A DNA stretch of 64,000 nt from Raphanus sativus (lineage: Eukaryota; Streptophyta; Magnoliopsida; Brassicales; Brassicaceae). A program made the translations under genes and the position numbers. Positions 24,061-35,352 of the stretch are shown here, piece after piece. The first letter of the stretch is position 1. Each line of letters opens with the position of its first letter. The stretch covers positions 12,020,784 through 12,084,783 of the forward strand of contig NC_079511.1 of NCBI RefSeq assembly GCF_000801105.2. Reading direction: 5' to 3'. The notes below the pieces were generated by a model. The model was given only the letters and a program-made list of their open reading frames with translations. It was not told where the DNA came from and searched no databases.

Positions 24061-24167
24061 AATTTTTTTTGAATGAACAATAACGTGACCACACATCAGA
24101 TATTAAACTGATAAGAACATGTTATTACACTTGATCTTAGCCACAAGGCCGTGAAAGGTATAATTTT
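24061..24167 (-). pseudogene. U2 snRNA 5'-fragment retropseudogene
   Basis: Minus strand 24161-24086 reads like the 5' part of plant U2 snRNA: ATACCTTTC, then GGCCTTGTGGCTAAGATCA, then TTCTTATCAGTTTAATATC, then TGATGTGTGGTCA, with several substitutions and a small change after AAGTGTA. The canonical sequence then stops and is followed by GTTATTGTTCATTC and 8 A. aatttt occurs at both edges (24061-24066 and 24162-24167) and could be a short target duplication. No plant snRNA upstream element (RTCCCACATCG) was seen upstream, and the 3' half of U2 with its later stem-loops is missing, so it should not be functional. Confidence 0.75.
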
Positions 24168-25517
24168 CATGGATCGCCTTCTTCTTATTTCATTTCCCTT
24201 GATTTGATTTCGGTACATATTACTCAAACATCAAACCTAAACTTGAGTTTATGCATTTATAAACCTATTCATATATATATGTCGTTTACTAGATGTCCTA
24301 ATTAAGCTTTATCAACTGTTGACGTTCAAGTAACACTCTTAAACTCTTCTTTGTTGTAAAATCGATCGTACGTATAAACGAAATAATAATAGACGAAATA
24401 TCATACGCTGCATCTGTAGTTTACTTTCTTTCGTTGATAAAGAGCATGCTCAAGTTCATGCTACTAATCATAAAAGCATTGCGATGGTCATATGAAAACG
24501 CCAAAATAAAATAAAGAAAACAAGAACAACTAGTTTTCTAAAGCAAAGTTTCTATCATATTTGTATAAATTGCTTCCTTTTTAGTCCTCGTGAAATCATG
24601 TAAATAATTAAATATCGAATAAAGCATGATGAAAATACATGAAAATAATCATTAGGATCGGAAGGCTTGCAATCATGAGTATTGCAAAGCATGTGATTAG
24701 CCCATCATTAGATCAAGTGGTACATACATTCATAAGACAACTCGATCTATTGGAACTAAATTCTAGATCTGAAATCTTAAACTCTAACTTCCATTTTCAA
24801 CCAGTTAGATGATATACCATCTGTTAACCACGTTTTAGTCAAAGAAGGTAAATATAACCCAAAAACTTAGCCGGGAAACTCACCAGGGAGAAAAGAACAG
24901 TTTACGTTGGTGACCATCGCTTGTATGCAAGGTGGACTGGTTGTCATGATGAATTTAATTCAGTTTGATGGAATTATGATTTTACGTGTGTAGATGTAAC
25001 ACATCTATGATACTAAATAGTCTTAGTGCAAGTGATATGCATGTAGAACTGAAATCCCATAGTTACATAGAGAAAGATAATCCAATTTAGGATGCAAACC
25101 CAAAAAAAAAAGAACAGAAACGATTTAGGATGATAAGTTAACGAGCTTTCTGACTATGAGTTGATTGGAAAAAAGTTCTACTATCAGTCTATAATTGAAA
25201 ACCAAAACATGGTACACAAGTGATCATAAGTAGGCGCAAAGAATCTCACGTTACCAAAAAATAATAGCATGCTTAAAGGTGAAGAGAAAAATGAGAAAAA
25301 AAAAGAAGATCAAAAAACAAAGAGAAAAAGAAATCTTCATTGCAGATTGGCTCATAATCTTACATGATTTACATGGGCCAATCCTAAAAGCCACAAACTC
25401 ATTTCACTTTTAATCATATGATTAGATGGTGATGATATCTGATTTTGCACTTCCATGTGACCAACTTTTTCTATCTTAAAATAAACTAGAGGATCCACAT
25501 AGTGATAGTGACCTCAT
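24168..25517. other. Intergenic region upstream of ERF087
   Basis: No gene or repeat was recognised. The last few hundred bases are the likely ERF087 promoter. Confidence 0.5.
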
Positions 25518-25551
25518 CTATTTAAACACACATTTTTATTGCTCCATATAT
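25518..25551 (+). promoter_or_regulatory. Candidate TATA elements of ERF087
   Basis: ctatttaaac at 25518-25527 and ccatatatatg ending at 25551 are both TATA-like. If the second is used, transcription would begin downstream of the ATG at 25552. That supports the start at 25636. Confidence 0.35.
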
Positions 25552-25635
25552 ATGACCAAACACAACACTTCAAATTATCTCCTAGTCTCCCTATCATTTC
25601 ACATTTTGAGCGTAAGCAAAATATACAACTTAAAT

Positions 25636-26364
25636 ATGGATGTCAATGGTAATTTAAATGTGAGTTCTTCCTTTAGATCAAAAAAGAGTCATAGGAAAAA
25701 TCAGCAACAACCGCAGCCGCAACCACACCAACAGAATGAAGAAATAAAGTATGTAGGAGTGAGGCGGAGGCCGTGGGGAAGATATGCAGCTGAAATAAGA
25801 AACCCTACAACAAAAGAGAGGTATTGGCTAGGTACTTTTGACACGGCCGAGGAGGCTGCATTGGCCTATGATAGAGCCGCACGGTCCATAAGAGGCTTGA
25901 CTGCTCGGACCAACTTTGTCTACTCCGATATGCCTCATGGCTCTTCAGTAACTTCCTTCATCTCTCCTGATGAATCCCAACGTTTCATTTCCGAGTTATT
26001 CAACCCTCCGTGTCAGCCAGAAGCTCCTGACTATAGCGCGAACAACAATCTTTATTCATTAACCAACAACCAAAACCAAAACTCTAATGAGTTCTCATAC
26101 AATGGGTGGCCACATGAGTCTGAGTGTGGTTATCAATCTATAAACACTAATGATGAGCGTTGTGATCATGAGCTTCCACCTCTTCCTCCAAGTTCTTGTT
26201 TTGGAGCTGAACTTATAATTCCAGAGACCGATAGTTATTGGAATGTGGCAAATGCTAGCATGGATTATTCCTTTGAACTTGATGCCTTTTTGGATCAAAA
26301 CAGTCTTGTTGAGAGTGGAACTGAAGGGTTTGACTCTTCAGCCTCCAAATTATTCTACCAATAA
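25636..26364 (+). CDS. ERF087: AP2/ERF transcription factor, ERF087-like
   Basis: This intronless gene encodes 242 residues. A short Q/P-rich stretch ([11 protein letters not shown]) precedes a single AP2/ERF domain at about residues 36-94, with [38 protein letters not shown] and TNFVY. Alanine in AAEIR and aspartate in TFDTAEEA are the ERF-subfamily residues that read GCC-box DNA. The C-terminal half is acidic and N/S/Y-rich, as in activation regions. The domain most resembles group VIIIb (LEAFY PETIOLE, ERF086/087). The frame extends upstream to 25552, but the extra 28 residues are hydrophobic and lie next to TATA-like sequence, so the ATG at 25636 ([12 protein letters not shown]) was chosen. 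Its position agrees with At1g28160. Confidence 0.9.
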   Translation: MDVNGNLNVSSSFRSKKSHRKNQQQPQPQPHQQNEEIKYVGVRRRPWGRYAAEIRNPTTKERYWLGTFDTAEEAALAYDRAARSIRGLTARTNFVYSDMPHGSSVTSFISPDESQRFISELFNPPCQPEAPDYSANNNLYSLTNNQNQNSNEFSYNGWPHESECGYQSINTNDERCDHELPPLPPSSCFGAELIIPETDSYWNVANASMDYSFELDAFLDQNSLVESGTEGFDSSASKLFYQ

Positions 26365-27030
26365 TAGCGAGATGTCGAAGTTTGTGACTGTCTTGGTTGA
26401 TCCCCTTTTGTTTTCTTTACGATCCATTTTGCCTCCATTATGGACTGGACTGAAAGATTTCAAGTCTTTCTCTCTCTCTCTATTGTTGTGTTTTTTTTTA
26501 ATAAATAAAAAATCAGAGACTGTTTTTTTTTGGTAATTGTGGCTTATCAAATGCAAGATTTTCTTGATCGCTTGTTAATTCAAGTTCGTGACTGCGAGGA
26601 AAATAGCATTATTACTTCAAAGGCTCTTTTCCATTTCGGTCTATACCTTTATTTAACTGTGGCAGTGAATTGATGGTAAAGAGTAAAGAGCGTAGTTCCA
26701 GTATGTGTATTATTCACATTTCGAACTTGCAACCTTTGAGAAATACTTTGTGGAGAAGAACATGCACTAACTAACCTTAACTTTCAACTTTAATGATTAC
26801 ATCACACCTTTAATGACAATGGCTCAATTCAAATTTAATGACTTAATGATTTTGCCATTTAGAGCTACTCTTCATGAAATCAGTGGTTTCTTTCATCAGT
26901 TATCGATCACTAATTTTATCTGAAAATACACGTCTACTTTCTTTTTGTTTTTTTTTGAGCAATCACACTTCTATTTATATTTGGTCGTTTGGTATGCAAT
27001 TGCTATTTCACTTGATGACACACATTTTTC

Positions 27031-27287
27031 GGAGCATCCCTATTAGTGAATTTCATGGGAAGGTTCACAAAACAAATTTTTTTTTTTTTACTGTTTGATT
27101 TTTTTAATAAAAAAATTAATAATAGAATCAACCGCGGGCCGTCACGAATCATGGAATCCGTGGAATAGTGATGATACAGGATCAGTGGGAAGAACTCGCG
27201 AGAAAGATTCAACAAAGACAGCTTATTTTAATATTTTTTTGGGAATTATGTGATTTCCACTTAACATCCCTTAATGGAGATGCTCTC
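27031..27287. mobile_element. Possible MITE, GAGCATC-type ends
   Basis: The left end ggagcatccctattagtga and the right end, whose complement reads AGAGCATCTCCATTAAGGGA, form imperfect terminal inverted repeats about 255 bp apart. No clear target duplication was found. Confidence 0.4.
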
Positions 27288-28709
27288 AGGTACCACGCCT
27301 AATTAATGAAATGTCATATATTGGTGCATCCTGCTAAATAAGTAAATATAGATATTCTTCCCATTTTTACAGATTTAGTTCATACATATGATGAATTGCC
27401 AGAGAAATGGCCTCAGTTTTCATAATAAGTGGCCCTACTATAAGTCTTAATTTTCATATGTACTCTATTTTACTCCGTACATTGGTTAGCTAGCTATTGT
27501 CTGAAAGCTTGTCCGACTAATCAATAACAAAAATGTGTTTATTGGCCAAAAAAAATCTAAACTACAACAAAAAAAAAATACTAGAGTTGGATTGCGCAGG
27601 TTTTTCTCCGTTAATTTCATGTACACTATTTTTTCCTCTTTTATTTATATATTATGTAGTAATTCAGGTCTTGCGCGGAATGAAATAACTGATAAGATTA
27701 TTTATTTTAAATTATAATAAGAGATATGTCATATATTTTTTTCAATGGATGAGCATTCAAATATATATTCGGATTTTGTTGATACAATTTAAAAATAAAT
27801 ATTTCAAACTCAAATGATAATATTCTAAAGTCTACAAAAGATAAAATCATAGATGCTAAAATATAACTTTTTGAAATGTAACACGAGAAAATATGTTGTA
27901 AAAATAAAATTGGAATAACATTTTAAAGTTTAACTTAGTAACAAAAATATAAAAAATTGATATCACATCCTCCAAAATATCATATATCAATAAAATATAC
28001 TAGAATAATATGATAGATGTTTTATATTTAAAATCTACTAAAAATAGAGCTAAATTACTTAAACTAAATAACATATCTACTTACAAAATTTTGCAATATA
28101 CTAAAATAAAATATATATTTAAACACAATATGGAAATATAAATAACTAAATATATTTTTTAAAATTTATGGTATGTAAACTGTAAAATATATATATATAT
28201 TTTATTGAAAAATATTCTCTATATAAATATTTCATACTATGAATTTATTATATCGAACTTAAAATATATTAGTATATAATAATACATGAAAATTTATAAA
28301 ATAATTTTTCTTTTGAAACACTATAAAATAAATTATTATATATTAATAGTATCGAATAAAAAACATAATTGATAAAATTACAGAGTTACATATAACAGTA
28401 AAATATAAATTATATTTTAAATTTTGCAATAATAATTATATATTTGTAAAATGAAAAGTTATCCACTGTAAACGAATACTCTTTTATTCTCTGACTGATT
28501 AAACTCTAGTTGTAGATAGTATCTGATCGAAAGAAACTGAAAGCATTAAAGAAGCAAAGTTTCACCGCTAAAGCCTACTATCATGTTTAATAAAATATTT
28601 TTGACTTATCGTTTGTTTTTTTTTTGACTACTGACTATCATATTTTTTTTATAACCCAAAAGGATTAAATCCGGATTTATTAAAGACACAGACTTAATCC
28701 CTAGGTAGA

Positions 28710-28945
28710 GATACAGCCAAGGACGGATCCATGTGTAGTGTTGTGGGGTCACTTGACACCAAAAAACAATATAAACTAGAATTTTAAACTATGTACAATA
28801 GTTGCTTCTGGCATTTTTGGTTAAAACAAATAGTACATGAACTTCCAAACCCGTGTTCAATCTCCCCCAATGACCTTTATTTTTATTATTTTTATATTTA
28901 TGAACCTACATAGAAAACTTTCTGGGTTCGCCGTTGGATACAGCC
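28710..28945. mobile_element. Short MITE flanked by 9-bp direct repeats
   Basis: gatacagcc occurs at 28710-28718 and 28937-28945 around a 218-bp element. The ends aaggacggatcca and tgggttcgccgttg are imperfectly inverted. A 9-bp duplication fits Mutator-like elements; hAT elements normally make 8 bp. Confidence 0.6.
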
Positions 28946-29921
28946 TACGGATAGATCTTTTTCTAGATATTCAAATGAACCGAAAGCAATAACTCATATC
29001 CGTGTGGCCGGTGGAGTTTGAACCCAAATTTGCCGTATTGAATTTTTAATTTCTTCAAGCGCCACTAGACCACCACCACCAGTAAATAACTATCATGTTT
29101 AATAATTGTTTTACGTCATTACTATCCTTCATAATATTAATGTTCAAACATTTGGTTTTGTGTTTTCAAATTATTTTTGGTATTCTTCATGCATTTATTG
29201 GTTTTAATAAAGTGGTAAAAATTGTTAAAAGAGATGAAGATCACCTTCTTACTTTACTTCGTGACGCAGAATTTTGAAATGTAGCTACAATCTCATGGTA
29301 TTATAGATTTTCCTGATGTTTCAATGGATGAAAATAAAACAAAAAAAACAGAAAAATAAAAATGATTAATAACATTAAAATAAAATATTAATATTTTAAA
29401 TATTAAATTTTATATACTAATAAGTATTCATAAAATAATTATATTTGTAAGTGAAATTAAACACCTAGTAAACAACTAAACATAATCAAGCCAGAAAATG
29501 AGAAAATTATAAATCATGTGCATATTATACTGATATTTTTTAACCTGTTATTTATAAACCTTTTTAGTAATTTATGTCAAATTATCAATAGTTGTCTTTG
29601 CTGTGAATACATATATCAAGGAATAATAGGTAAAACAAATTCGAAAATAGTTTTTTTTTAATAATACCATAAGCATATCTCTCAAAACAATTTTATTTTT
29701 TACGATGAAATTTTATAAACTTTAAATTTAAATATGTGTTTGTAAATGAAGAATTTCAATTTTAGCTTTATTTTTTCATTTACACTAGATTCCTTATTAT
29801 TATAAAATATAATTCTTGTTATTATAAAATTTAATATGAACTAAAATATATAACAACAGAACATAAAATTGAAATATTAGATAATATTTATTAATAAAAT
29901 ATTACATTATAATATAAAATT

Positions 29922-29960
29922 ACATAAAATACATTTTTTTGAAACACACATAAAATACAT
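29922..29960 (-). repeat. Poly(A) micro-insert with 13-bp duplication
   Basis: acataaaatacat at 29922-29934 and 29948-29960 flanks an insert that reads GTGTTTC-AAAAAA on the minus strand. Confidence 0.6.
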
Positions 29961-30878
29961 AGTTGTTCATTACATTACTTCATAATGTTTTCATAGAAAA
30001 TTTTAAATAAAATATAGTATTATTCATTGTGAAATGTTGTTTTGCATAATAGTTTTCTTCAGTGTTATAAATATATTTTGTATAAGATACAAGTTTATAA
30101 GGACTAAGATGGATAACTATAAAAGCTAACAATATTCTTTTGAAATAGAAATAATTAAAACAACTTAAAAATATAAAACTTAAATATGAAGTTTAAACCA
30201 TAGAGCTTTTAAATGATTTTTTAAAAAAAACTTTTAATAGTATATAAAAGTTCGTATTCGAATTTATGGAATTATTTTTGAAATGCTCTAAGATTTGTTT
30301 TTAGGTTCCTAATTTTAATTTTCTTTAAAGAAAATATGATCTGAAATAACATTTCGTACTAGATTAATTTGAATATTAGATATAAAAAGTAAAAACCAAC
30401 TATTTTACGTTATCATTAGGCTAGTAACGCTTTTTAATTTATAAAATAGTAAAAAAAACTGTAAAAATGGTAAATCTTTGCGAAAGTTTACTTGGAATAA
30501 AGAAAGTATCTCGCTGACAGAAAAAAAAGTATTTCACTATTATTAGCTAGAGAAAAGTTCACCAGTAGCGTTTCAGTATCACTTTACAACAAACTTTATG
30601 ATTTGCAATGAATAAAAGCATATCATTACCCAACGAAATATTACGTATGTAATGAGTGTTAATGTGTTATATTAATGAGTTTTTTTAGAAACAAACAAAA
30701 AAATGGAGATCACAATTTTTAGAATTCCAAAGAAAAAGAAGAAAAGTCTTTATGAAGATAGGCAGGATCATGGAGTCAATGCATCTCAATCCTCCCCCAT
30801 CTCTTCTTCTTCACACATTCTAGAATATAATCGGTGGTATTATCCTATTCCTTTCTTGATATATGTTTTTGATACAGT

Positions 30879-31621
30879 AAACCTAATACATTCACCATTG
30901 CGCAGGGTCAGACTACCAACGGGCTTGGGAGAAGGTAAGAAAGATTCATTCTTTACCTCTTATTGGGCTTGAGGCAGAGACTCTCGCGTCTTGGATCCTG
31001 TGGAGCATCTAGATCGCAAGAAATCAATTTAGATTCCAAAACAGAGACTTTTCATCGGAAGAGACAATATCAAAAGCCCTCACTGAGGCACGCGAATGAA
31101 AGTTTGCTCAATTGGCACCGGAACCCTCAATAGCGAAGCCCTTGATCAGATCGGAACCAAGTCCTAACCGTGATGGTTTAACCAGAATCTTCACAGATGC
31201 AGCGTGGAACTCTACGACTGGACATGCAGGACTTGGTTGGATTTTTGATGATCTGGTTTCCTCACCACAACAATCGACGACAGCGGACAACGTTGCGTCT
31301 CCTTTCTTGGCGGAAGCATTAGCAGTTCAAGCTGCTATAACCTCTGCTCTCTCTCGCGGCATCGAAACTATTCATATTCTCTCGGACTCTCAGACTTTGA
31401 TCTCCACAATCAACCTTCGATCCATGAACCTAGAGATATTTGGCGTTCTTCAAGACATCTACTACCTATCTTCCACATTTAAGACCATTAAGTTCTCTTT
31501 TGTTTCTCGTTCAAAAAATTCCAGGGCTGATACTCTAGCAAAACAGGCCCTTTGGACTAGAACCTCTTTTATTATTTAAGCTAATGAAAAACCCAGTTTG
31601 AACAAAAAAAAAAACCTAATA
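30879..31621 (+). mobile_element. 5'-truncated LINE with terminal RNase H domain
   Basis: A 3' LINE fragment of about 720 bp is bounded by aaacctaata at 30879-30888 and 31612-31621 (10-bp target duplication), the second copy following directly on a poly(A) tail. The 3' terminus before the tail is cagtttgaac. Coding sequence upstream of the RNase H domain is broken: an in-frame TGA at about 31095 sits where KALTEARE-*-KFAQLAPEPS would otherwise read through. Confidence 0.8.
31112..31579 (+). pseudogene. LINE RNase H-like domain, 155 aa open frame
   Basis: The fragment encodes a plant LINE-type RNase H (RVT_3) fold in order: RIFTDAAWN with the first catalytic Asp; FLAEALAVQAAI with the Glu; HILSDSQTLI with the second Asp; and NSRADTLAKQA with the final Asp. 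All four acidic positions are present and the 155 codons are open to the TAA at 31577-31579, so the decay is recent or the fragment is small enough to have escaped stops. It lacks reverse transcriptase and endonuclease and carries an in-frame stop upstream, so it is a dead transposon end and not a host gene. Confidence 0.75.
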
Positions 31622-31695
31622 AACTATTTGAACATGTTAGGGATGTCATCGTTGCAAACTTGAAGGCTACATAACATTACATTTTCACTATTATA

Positions 31696-31746
31696 ATATT
31701 ATTAGCTAAGAGTTGATAAAAAAAAAAATATATTATTAGCTAAGAG
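31696..31746 (+). repeat. Poly(A) micro-insert with 17-bp duplication
   Basis: atattattagctaagag at 31696-31712 and 31730-31746 flanks ttgataaaaaaaaaaat. Confidence 0.65.
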
Positions 31747-32109
31747 AAAAGAGAAATTGTCTTTGGGTGACTTTCTTTGACTCCTCTTTTGTCTCTTTTT
31801 CACACTTTTTCTTCGCGAAATCAGAAAACGAGACTGACACAAAACTCCTCGTGCTTCTCTATACATCTCACCCTTTTCCCCATATATTTCTCATTCAAAT
31901 ATACTGTATTTCTCATACAAAGGTTGATCACAATAGTAACTATGACCACGATTTTTTTTTCTGTTTCGCTTTTCCCTTTTCTTAACTTTCTCCATTTCTT
32001 CGTGACAAAAAAAAAATAGGGATTCTTTTGTTTCTAAGGATATTTTTCCAAAAAGGAATCGTATAAAAACAATTGATTTACATAACAAAATGTAAACTTA
32101 GTAAAAAAA

Positions 32110-32156
32110 TCAATAAACCAAGTTGACAAAAAAGGAGTTTTCAATAAACCAAGTTG
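32110..32156 (+). repeat. A-rich micro-insert with 16-bp duplication
   Basis: tcaataaaccaagttg at 32110-32125 and 32141-32156 flanks acaaaaaaggagttt. Confidence 0.6.
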
Positions 32157-32320
32157 CAAAGAAAAAAAGAGAGAGAAAACTCCTTGTTTTACTGTCTGGC
32201 AAAACAGAATTCAGAAAGTTTATCCATCGGATATTCGAACTTGATTATTTGAATGGCTCTTCAACATTACTAACGTTTGTGCAAAAAGAAAAAAAAATCT
32301 TAAAAGTATTTGGCCTTTAG

Positions 32321-32426
32321 TGGCAATTTAGTAGTTATAAACAGATTGTTTAGAATCTTAATTTTTTTGGCAGTGGCAATTTAGTAGTTATAAACAGATT
32401 GTTTAGAATCTTAATTTTTTTGGCAA
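32321..32426. repeat. 53-bp tandem duplication
   Basis: The unit beginning tggcaatttagtagttataa is repeated head to tail at 32321-32373 and 32374-32426 without visible differences, so it is recent. Confidence 0.85.
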
Positions 32427-32571
32427 CAGTGTTTAGATATTGATTAGTTGATTCAATTATAATAAGAAAACTGCAGAATTCCACAATTTTGGAATCAATA
32501 TATATCATTTGGTTAATTTTCTTTCTCATATTCTTTACATAATTTCAAACAATTTTTTTCTATGTATCAAC

Positions 32572-32635
32572 ACAATCAGCTAATTTCTCTAATAAAACAA
32601 AATTCAATCAGCTAATTTCTCTAATAAAACAAAAT
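32572..32635. repeat. 32-bp tandem duplication
   Basis: aatcagctaatttctctaat recurs with a period of 32 bp, and a third partial copy (aagctaatttcc) runs into the stop region of the PADRE gene. Confidence 0.75.
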
Positions 32636-33450
32636 TAAGCTAATTTCCTCAGAATAGATTTTTTGGTTTTGGACTTGAATTTGGATTGAAGCTTACGCTT
32701 GGCACATGAATTATCAGTTTGAGAAGAATCTTTACATGATCTCTTCTTCATAACAGGAAACTTCCTTCTCCTCTTCTTCTTCTCCACCGTCGCCTTCGCC
32801 TCTGTTATCGTCTCTAGCTTTGGCTTCCATTTTCTCAGACTAACCAACTGAATATAATCTTTCTTCAGTTTCACCGTCGTGCAAACTCTCCCTTCTCCTT
32901 CCCCTTCCTCATCCTTTTCTTGTTCTCTGTTTTTTCTACCTTCCATCATCAACTCCGACATGAACTCTTCAGACACACGTATCCTCAGCTTCTCTCCCGT
33001 TCCTCCCTTCTGTATAAGAAACGGCTGCTGCTGAGTCCCGGCTGATTTTCTGACCAACCCGACTCCGTTTTGAGAAGATTTCAAGGCGGCGATGGTGAGG
33101 AACGAGAGGCTGTTCATAAAGAAATCAGACGGAAGGAGGAAGTAGTTGAGCCCGAGCTTGAGCGTGTCGGTTTCGGACAGAACAGGTGTCCTCTGTCCGA
33201 TGTAGAGCGAGTCCGATCTGCAGATTTTGTGCTTTGGGAAGTCTCTTGTGAGCTCTGAGACCACCACTGGACGGTCGTAGACTTGTAAAGAACCGTCGGA
33301 TCTCACGAGCTTGATCTTTCGTTGGTTTCCTCCTTCGCCGCGGTCGCTGATGGATCGGTTTGGTCGGGGATGGAGACAGAGCCACCCTGATGGAGCTCTG
33401 TGTAGCTTTACGAGTAGACTCGCGAGCTTCGCGATATTATCATGACCCAT
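32635..33450 (-). CDS. PADRE-domain (DUF4228) protein, At1g28190-like
   Basis: This single-exon gene encodes 271 residues. It opens with MG and an amphipathic stretch (LASLLVKLHRAPSGW), followed by the PADRE pattern at about residues 45-115: KIKLVRSDGSLQVYDRPV, the basic/hydrophobic KHKICRSDSLYIGQ, and LKLGLNYFLLPSDFF. The C-terminal 130 residues are highly charged and probably disordered, ending in Lys/Arg clusters (KKKRRRKF, KSKTKKSILRKLA) that could act as nuclear targeting signals. PADRE proteins are plant-specific and many respond to pathogens or abiotic stress; no enzymatic role is established. The upstream region contains a GA repeat (gagagagagagaaag), likely 5' UTR. Coordinates assume no intron; the frame is continuous and the length matches the family. 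Confidence 0.85.
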   Translation of the reverse strand: MGHDNIAKLASLLVKLHRAPSGWLCLHPRPNRSISDRGEGGNQRKIKLVRSDGSLQVYDRPVVVSELTRDFPKHKICRSDSLYIGQRTPVLSETDTLKLGLNYFLLPSDFFMNSLSFLTIAALKSSQNGVGLVRKSAGTQQQPFLIQKGGTGEKLRIRVSEEFMSELMMEGRKNREQEKDEEGEGEGRVCTTVKLKKDYIQLVSLRKWKPKLETITEAKATVEKKKRRRKFPVMKKRSCKDSSQTDNSCAKRKLQSKFKSKTKKSILRKLA

Positions 33451-33779
33451 TTAGTAATTAACTGAGTGTTGTTTTTTTTTTGTAAACAAGAAAAGGAGAA
33501 CTCTTCCCTTCTCTGTTACGAGAAAAAGGTTGTGAAGAACGTTGCTGCGGAGGAGAGAGAGAGAGAAAGAATCTTTGTAGTTTCGGTGTGAACAAATGAG
33601 ACGAAGTTTTGCTTTGTATATTTATACACTATTTTACATTACGGGACATATTGTTTATACAGATAATATTTACATACAAAATGATTAGAATATATAAATG
33701 CTATATAAGTTCCTTTCAATTGATTTAGTTTATAAAACATGTTATTCTTATATACTTCATTTTCAACTTACCCTTTTTA

Positions 33780-33823
33780 ATATATTTTCATTTCTTTACA
33801 CCAAAAAAATATATTTTCATTTC
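33780..33823 (+). repeat. A-rich micro-insert with 15-bp duplication
   Basis: atatattttcatttc at 33780-33794 and 33809-33823 flanks tttacaccaaaaaa. Confidence 0.55.
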
Positions 33824-35014
33824 AATGTTATTTTTATTTTAAAGGGTTTTCAATTAAATTTAAATGCTTACTAAAAATGTTCCTTATTCCGAAAATATTC
33901 TTTCAAAGAATAAATTATAGTAAATGATAAATATATACCTAGCATTGTAAACCAATAATGTGAATAATTGGACACATGTGCTTAACGTACGTACCTTTAT
34001 GTTTCCTTTTTTTGTTTAAAAATCCAAGTTGTGATAATTAGATTTAAGGATGTCTTATGTTTGGTCTGAGTTGTAGTGTTAAATGTGTTTAAGAAGCGAT
34101 TAGTTTAATGATTAAATATGAGTCTATGACCATGTTGAACATGCGTGACGGCATCATGTAAAACTCTATAATACAAATATATAAAATTAATTGGGTGAGA
34201 AAGAAGACTTGGACCGGTGGAAGAGCAAGCATCGACTGTTCTTTTTAGACATTTCAATCTTGGTTTTAAGGTGTACTTCAACTTCAATGGATTATGGATT
34301 ATATGACATTATGATATTCTTCATAAGTATTTTATAGTTACACATTTCAGAAAATTAAACAATAGTCATTTAATCAACTTCTTAACTTATGTTTTACCGG
34401 TTCTCTACTTTGCTACCTAGTTGAGAAATGACTATCGATGGATTTACAAGATACAAATCCTTATTTTTTGGCTGTCCAAATTAGTCTTGGAGATATTATT
34501 GATAAGAAAAATTGTATATTGACCTCATGTTTAGAGATAGATCATTTACATCCGCAAAACTGATTATTAATGATATTTGACTAACTGGTACAAGTCTGAA
34601 AAAGACATGAAACTATTCAAGAAACCAAAGGTATATGATAGATTGATATATTTGATTGATCGTGCTACATATACAAATTTCAGCGAATAAATGTTATATC
34701 ATTATTTTCTTTAGAAAATGTGAAGTTACACAACCGCTATCTCTTTCTTGACCATATTTTAAAACTCGTTTAACGTCTAAGTAGCAACTCGTAACTCGTA
34801 AGTGAAGTAGCCACCTCTCGTTTGGGTCTAACTTTGACCCACCAATCGGTGCACGTAACCACGTTGCCTTACTTTGACTCGATTCTTCCTTACTTTATTT
34901 AGTTTGAATACTCCCGCCTTCCTTTTCACCCTCTTTTTGTTTTGCATGCTTTCCTCATTTTGCCTTTTATTTCGAAATTCATGATGAACTTTTGTAGTAG
35001 TAATATAAAACACT

Positions 35015-35071
35015 ATAGACTTTGATTAGCGTGAGAAAAAAGTGTTTCAAAAAATAGACTTTGATTAGCGT
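35015..35071 (+). repeat. A-rich micro-insert with 18-bp duplication
   Basis: atagactttgattagcgt at 35015-35032 and 35054-35071 flanks a 21-base insert ending gtgtttcaaaaa. Confidence 0.65.
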
Positions 35072-35352
35072 TACTTGTATATTTTCACCGGATATCATTT
35101 CCACGGGTGGATATTTTATCCGTTAAATTTTATTTGCTTCGTTGTTTGTCTTGTTTTGATTCGGAAAATCTGGATATTCATAAATATTTAAAGCAAATCA
35201 AATGCTACAAATCAATATCCGTTAATGAAACAAATCATAAATACTAAAAAATTTAGAGACGGATAACTTTTATACAAATTAAATATAAAGTTTTAAATGT
35301 TTGATATTATATAATTATTATTTGACATATAATTTATTAAATTTTACTTTAA

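Larger units (their letters stand above)
21409..24085. other. Intergenic AT-rich region
   Basis: About 250 bp upstream of the plastid gene is the probable promoter. Beyond it the sequence is very AT-rich and contains a perfect 27-bp hairpin (22413-22476) and one unexplained 121-residue reading frame, both listed. No other gene was recognised. Confidence 0.55.
26365..30878. other. Long AT-rich intergenic region
   Basis: It begins with the ERF087 3' UTR. The stretch 27700-28500 and most of 29280-30600 is extremely AT-rich and holds nothing recognisable. Two MITE-like elements and one micro-insert are listed separately. Confidence 0.6.
31622..32634. other. Intergenic region between LINE and PADRE gene
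   Basis: Two micro-inserts and two short tandem duplications are listed separately. No gene was recognised; the short frames at 31767-32019 are CT-rich chance frames. Confidence 0.55.
33451..35352. other. Intergenic region upstream of the PADRE gene
   Basis: The first few hundred bases are the probable promoter and leader of the divergent PADRE gene. Two micro-inserts are listed separately. Nothing else was recognised. Confidence 0.55.

Noticed and set aside
25552..25635. Upstream extension of ERF087 from the ATG at 25552.
   Set aside because: The 28 extra residues are hydrophobic, unlike the family, and lie at TATA-like sequence; the ATG at 25636 starts the conserved N-terminus.
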